Assembly (NCBI GenBank): GCA_041394725.1
Contig: JAWKHR010000027.1
Coordinates: 24,150-88,149 of the forward strand
DNA length: 64,000 nt
Reading direction: 5' to 3'
From: JAWKHR01 sp041394725
GTDB lineage: Bacteria; Acidobacteriota; Vicinamibacteria; Vicinamibacterales; SCN-69-37
Below the pieces are notes generated by a model. That model was not told the DNA's origin and searched no databases. It saw only the letters and a program-made list of their open reading frames with translations. Every line of letters starts with the position of its first letter. Position 1 is the stretch's first letter. This document shows positions 60,201 through 64,000 of this stretch, in pieces. A program made the translations under genes and the position numbers.

Positions 60201-63200
60201 AACTCGATCTCCTCCCGATCCGCCTCGCCGGCCGCGGACGCCCCCGCTCCGGCCGCCCACTGCAGGCCGCTCACGTGACGCGCCAGTTCGGACACGGTGC
60301 TGGCGTCAAAGATAGTACGAAGCGGCAGCTGCACACCACAGGCCTCCCGCAGCCTCGAGATCAGCTGCGTCGCCAGGAGGGAATGTCCACCGAGTTCGAA
60401 GAAACTATCATGAATCCCGACACCGTCGATCCCGAGTAACTGCTCCCAGATCCCGACTATCTGCCGTTCCAGGTCGGTCGTTGGTGCGACATAAGCGACA
60501 GACAGCTCGGGGCGCGCGTGGGCCGACGCCGGCGCGGCCGGACGCGGGGCCGCTGCGGCCGCACCAGCCGCCGCCGCGGCCACCCTGGCCGCCGCCCGGG
60601 CGCGCCCGACGATTTCCTCGTACCCCTGCGTCAGCACGAGCACGTGTGGCGCCGGCCGGGCCAGGACGCGCCGGAACACCTCGGCGCCTTCCGCGTCGGT
60701 CATCCCGTGCAGCAGGTTGAGGCGCTTGGCTTCCTCGTACTGCGCGGGCACCTCGAGCTTCACCGCCATGCCCGACTGCTGCCACGTGTCCCATCCGACC
60801 GAGACGACGCGCATGCCGTCGCGACCGTCGCGGGCCTGCGCCCACGCGTCGAGGAACGCGTTCGCGGCACAGTAGTCCGCGCCGCCCACGGGCGCGAAGA
60901 TCGCGTTGAGCGACGAGCACAGCAGCATCCAGTCCGGCGGCGCGTCGGCCAGCGCGGCGGCGAGCGCCTCGGTGCCCGCCACCTTGGGCCGCAGCGTGGC
61001 CTCGACCCGCGCCCGGTCCGAGAACTGCAGGACACCGCCGCCCGGCACTCCGGCGGCGTGAATGACCGCGTCGATCCGCCCGAACCGCCGTCGCGCGTCG
61101 CGCACGACGCCGGCCATGGCGGTGGCGTCGCCCGCGTCGGCCGCCGCGGTCATGACCGCGGCGCCGAGCGCCTCCAGTTCGCGAATCGCGTCGATCGCGG
61201 CCTGCACGGACGCGGACCGCTCCCCATCCGGCTCGTCCCAGGTGTCGCGCGGCGGCAGCGCCGTGCGGCCCACCAGCACGAGCCGCGCGCGCGCGCGTGT
61301 CGCCAGCTCCCGCGCGAAGACGAGCCCGACGCCGCCCAGCCCGCCCGTGATCAGACACACGCCCTCGGCCGGCAGGCCGAGCACCGGCGCGATTGCCGCA
61401 CCGCCCTCCGCGCCCGCGACGGGCGCGGGTTCGAAGCGCTGCACCCAGCGGCGGCCGTGCCGCCAGGCGACCATGACGTCCGCGCCGGGCGACTCGATCT
61501 CCGAGGCGATCGCGTCCGCGATCGCGCCCGTCGCCGCGTCCCCGGCCGGCGTCGCCCCCACATCGACCAGCGTGCACCCGACGCCGGGGTACTCGAGCGG
61601 GATGACCCGGCACGGTCCGGAGAGCGTCGCCGTCATCGGCCGGACATGGTCGTCGTCGATCACGTCGTGCAGGTGGCGCGCCAGCACGACGATGTGACGC
61701 GGCCCGGCCAGCTGGTCCTGCAGCGCCTGCATGAGCGCGGCGATGGCGTGGTACCCGCGGTCGAGTTCGCGCTCCGGAGACCCGTCCCCCTCCCGTGATT
61801 CCAGCGGCCAGGCCACGACGACGCGGTCCGGGGAGAGTCCGCGGTCGGCCAGGCGCGAGACGAGCGCCTGCATGTCGTTCGCGTCACCCGGCCTCGCCCG
61901 GAAGCCGTCCTCGCCGGCGTCGGCGAAGGCTTCTCCCGGACGCACGGTGACGACGCGCGAGCCGCGCCCGGCGAGCGCCGCGATCGCGCGCGTCGCGACC
62001 GGATCCTCGTCCACGAGGGCCAGGCAGACGAGCGGCGTGGCGGCCACGCGCGGTGCCGGCGCGGGCGTGCGCGCCCACGACGGCTGGTAGAACCAGCCCG
62101 CGAGGTCGGCGCGCTTCGGCAGGGGGCCGGCGGCGTCGGTCGCGGTCGCGACGTCGAACGCGCCGCCGGGCCGCGGTTCGAGCCAGTAGCGCTGCCGATC
62201 GAACGGATAGGTCGGCAGCGGCACGCGCGCGCGCGGTTCACCCGCGTGGGTCGCGCGCCAGTTCACCGCGACGCCGCGCCGCCAGAGCGTCGCCGTCGCG
62301 CGCGCCAGCACCTCGTCGTCCGCCTCCGACTCGTCGGCATGGCGCATCGAGGTGGTCACGGCGGCGGGCGCCGCCTGTTGCCGCGCGAGCGACGCGAGTG
62401 CGCGGCCCGGACCGACCTCGAGCAGGAACCGGTCGGCGTCCTCGAGCAGCAGCCGCACGCCGTCGGCGAACCGCACGGCGGATCGCACGTGCCGCAGCCA
62501 GTAGTCCGGCGACGTGGCCTCGGCGTCGGTGATCCACTGCCCGCTCACGTTCGACACGTACCGGATGGCCGGCGGGGAGAGCGGCGTCCGCGCCAGTTCG
62601 GCGCGGAAGTCGTCGAGCATCGGCTCCATCATCGCGGAGTGGAACGCGTGCGACGTGTGGAGCCGGCGGGGCGTGGTGCCGCGCCGCGTGAGCTCGGCCT
62701 CGAACGCCTCGACCGACGGGGTCGGGCCGGAGACGACGACGAACGCGGGGCCGTTGACGGCGGCGAGCGAGACGTCGGGCGGCAGCAGCGGGACGACCGC
62801 GTCCTCGGCGAGCGGCACGGCCGTCATCGCCCCGGGCGCCATCGCCTCCATCAGCCGCCCGCGCACGGCGACGAGCCGCATCGCGTCGGGCAGCGCGAAG
62901 ACGCCCGCGATCGCGGCGGCCACGTACTCGCCCAGGCTGTGGCCGATCATCGCGTCGGGCGTCACGCCGCGCGACAGCCACAGCCGCGCGAGCGCGTACT
63001 CCAGGGCGAACAGGCAGGGCTGCGCCCACGCGGTGCGGGTGAGCCGCGCGGCCGCCTCGTCCCCCGACGCGGCCAGGAACACGTCGCGCAGGCCGGGTCC
63101 GGCGGCCTCGGCTCCCCCGCCCGGCGTCGCGGCGTCGAACGCGGCCGCGCACTCGTCCACCGCGGCGCGGAACACGGGCTCGGTCTCGTAGAGGCCGGCG

Positions 63201-64000
63201 CCCATGCCGGGATACTGCGATCCCTGCCCCGTGAACATGAACGCCACGGCCGGCGCGGCCTCCGTGGCGCGCCCGCCGTGCACGCGGCGCGGGTCGGCGT
63301 CGCGGAGCGCCCGCACCGCCTCGGTCGTCGTCCGCGCAATCACCGTGCGCCGCTGGGTGAACGGCCGGCGGCCGTCCTGCAGCGTGTACGCGACGTCGGC
63401 GACGTCCAGGTGCGGATGCGCCTCCAGGTGATCGGCGAGGCGCGCACCCATCCGCTCCAGGGCCTCGTCCGACCGGGCCGACAGCGTCAGCACCTGGAGC
63501 CGCGACGACGACGGCCGGGCGGGGGCCGCCGGGGCTTCCTCGAGCACCGCGTGCGCGTTGGTCCCGCCGATCCCGAAGGAGCTCACGCCCGCGCGGCGCG
63601 GACCGCCCCCGACCGGCCAGTCGCGCAGCGACGCGTCCACGACGAACGGGCTGTCGGGCAGGCCGAGCGCCGGGTTGGGCGTCTCGAAGTGCAGGGTCGG
63701 CGGAATCTGCCGGTGCTCGAGCGCGAGCACCGTCTTGATCAGGCCCGCGACGCCCGCGACCGTGTCGGTGTGGCCGATGTTCGACTTCACCGCGCCCAGC
63801 ACGCAGAAGCCCTTGCGCGCGGTGCGCGCACGGAAGGCGCGCGTCAGCGCGGCGACCTCGATCGGATCGCCGAGCGGTGTCGCCGTGCCGTGCGCCTCGA
63901 CGTAGCCGATCGTGTCCGGATCGACCTGCGCCATCTCGTGGGCCAGCACGATGGCCTCGCACTGGCCGTCCACGCTGGGCGCGGTGAACCCGGCCTTGAG
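60197..64000 (-). CDS. Type I PKS module (KS-AT-KR-ACP), N-terminal part outside the window
   Basis: 1267 residues in the window, open at the edge. KS C-terminal half: YVEAHGTATPLGDPIEV and KSNIGHTDTVAGVAG (both catalytic His); the active Cys lies outside. AT near 240-560: FTGQGSQYPGMG, nucleophile in GHSLGEYVAA, HAFHS pointing to malonyl-CoA. A structural part and KR near 650-1100: ITGGLGGVGLVFARELATRA, CSSLNAIFAPVGGADYCAAN (Ser, Tyr, Asn present). ACP near 1170-1250: DSFFELGGHSLLATQ. No DH or ER. The acidic C-terminus (EADREEIEF) is coupled to the NRPS docking domain. The module adds a two-carbon beta-hydroxy unit before the glycine module. Confidence 0.93.
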   Translation of the reverse strand, partial: LKAGFTAPSVDGQCEAIVLAHEMAQVDPDTIGYVEAHGTATPLGDPIEVAALTRAFRARTARKGFCVLGAVKSNIGHTDTVAGVAGLIKTVLALEHRQIPPTLHFETPNPALGLPDSPFVVDASLRDWPVGGGPRRAGVSSFGIGGTNAHAVLEEAPAAPARPSSSRLQVLTLSARSDEALERMGARLADHLEAHPHLDVADVAYTLQDGRRPFTQRRTVIARTTTEAVRALRDADPRRVHGGRATEAAPAVAFMFTGQGSQYPGMGAGLYETEPVFRAAVDECAAAFDAATPGGGAEAAGPGLRDVFLAASGDEAAARLTRTAWAQPCLFALEYALARLWLSRGVTPDAMIGHSLGEYVAAAIAGVFALPDAMRLVAVRGRLMEAMAPGAMTAVPLAEDAVVPLLPPDVSLAAVNGPAFVVVSGPTPSVEAFEAELTRRGTTPRRLHTSHAFHSAMMEPMLDDFRAELARTPLSPPAIRYVSNVSGQWITDAEATSPDYWLRHVRSAVRFADGVRLLLEDADRFLLEVGPGRALASLARQQAAPAAVTTSMRHADESEADDEVLARATATLWRRGVAVNWRATHAGEPRARVPLPTYPFDRQRYWLEPRPGGAFDVATATDAAGPLPKRADLAGWFYQPSWARTPAPAPRVAATPLVCLALVDEDPVATRAIAALAGRGSRVVTVRPGEAFADAGEDGFRARPGDANDMQALVSRLADRGLSPDRVVVAWPLESREGDGSPERELDRGYHAIAALMQALQDQLAGPRHIVVLARHLHDVIDDDHVRPMTATLSGPCRVIPLEYPGVGCTLVDVGATPAGDAATGAIADAIASEIESPGADVMVAWRHGRRWVQRFEPAPVAGAEGGAAIAPVLGLPAEGVCLITGGLGGVGLVFARELATRARARLVLVGRTALPPRDTWDEPDGERSASVQAAIDAIRELEALGAAVMTAAADAGDATAMAGVVRDARRRFGRIDAVIHAAGVPGGGVLQFSDRARVEATLRPKVAGTEALAAALADAPPDWMLLCSSLNAIFAPVGGADYCAANAFLDAWAQARDGRDGMRVVSVGWDTWQQSGMAVKLEVPAQYEEAKRLNLLHGMTDAEGAEVFRRVLARPAPHVLVLTQGYEEIVGRARAAARVAAAAAGAAAAAPRPAAPASAHARPELSVAYVAPTTDLERQIVGIWEQLLGIDGVGIHDSFFELGGHSLLATQLISRLREACGVQLPLRTIFDASTVSELARHVSGLQWAAGAGASAAGEADREEIEF

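Noticed and set aside
1..64000. tRNA or rRNA genes
   Set aside because: A scan by eye for T-loop sequences such as GGTTCGAATCC, and for rRNA landmarks, found none. A covariance-model run would be decisive.

Overview
The window is about 70% G+C, densely packed and bacterial. The gene content points to Acidobacteriota, most likely Vicinamibacteria. Indicators are a PadR regulator beside an orphan ADOP-type FtsX permease, a second PadR gene overlapping a HAAS-like membrane protein, a Ser/Thr kinase with TPRs overlapping an ECF sigma factor, many small secreted lipoproteins, and a hybrid PKS-NRPS. The taxonomic call is inference. I found no rRNA, tRNA, CRISPR array, transposase or phage gene.

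Layout. 1-5.6 kb: ADOP permease (cut by the window edge) with its PadR regulator, a DUF2330 protein overlapping an RnfD-like membrane protein, and an M28 peptidase with a membrane domain. 5.9-11.2 kb: a PEGA-domain protein behind a sigma-54-type promoter (reading frame broken), DUF4126, DUF2892, argG and an MBL-fold-like protein. 11.3-17.5 kb: a LytS/LytTR two-component pair, then an ion and stress cluster (Na+/H+ antiporter, Na+/Ca2+ exchanger, HPF-like protein) divergent from an NhaR-type LysR regulator across a palindromic operator candidate. 17.8-23.7 kb: an RRM protein, a three-gene secreted operon (DUF4412, DUF1028, PEBP), a BNR-repeat lipoprotein and a small lipoprotein. 23.7-26 kb: a nested inverted-repeat element, a decayed cytochrome-like gene and 1.2 kb without a credible gene. 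26-34 kb: EF-hand protein, a three-domain wHTH / alpha-beta hydrolase / cyclase-like protein, BP74-like lipoprotein, TPR protein, cupin, gamma-glutamyltransferase, and a PadR-HAAS pair with a probably leaderless promoter. 34-39 kb: fructose-1,6-bisphosphatase, then a methionine-branch operon (hom, an ACT-less aspartokinase, a trans-sulfuration enzyme) behind a clear SAM-I riboswitch. 39-49 kb: metallophosphoesterase, DUF4159, beta-propeller protein, tryptophan 2,3-dioxygenase, AsmA-like protein, MFS transporter, GT87-like enzyme and a Big2 lipoprotein. 49-55.8 kb: ECF sigma factor and kinase-TPR (kinase domain riddled with indels), small proteins, DUF2911, SDR and a SurA-like lipoprotein. 55.9-64 kb: the last two proteins of a hybrid assembly line, a PKS module (KS-AT-KR-ACP, entering from beyond the window) and a terminal NRPS module (docking-C-A-PCP-TE).

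Two things run across the window. One is a dispersed palindromic repeat family (core CGACACCGGGAGTCTTTTT) that sits between genes and in several places supplies the first or last codons of the flanking protein. The other is a set of genes whose homology continues in another frame (PEGA, cytochrome-like, DUF4159, kinase). These are either real pseudogenes or base-calling indels. The clustering of indels in the kinase domain between intact flanks favours consensus errors there.
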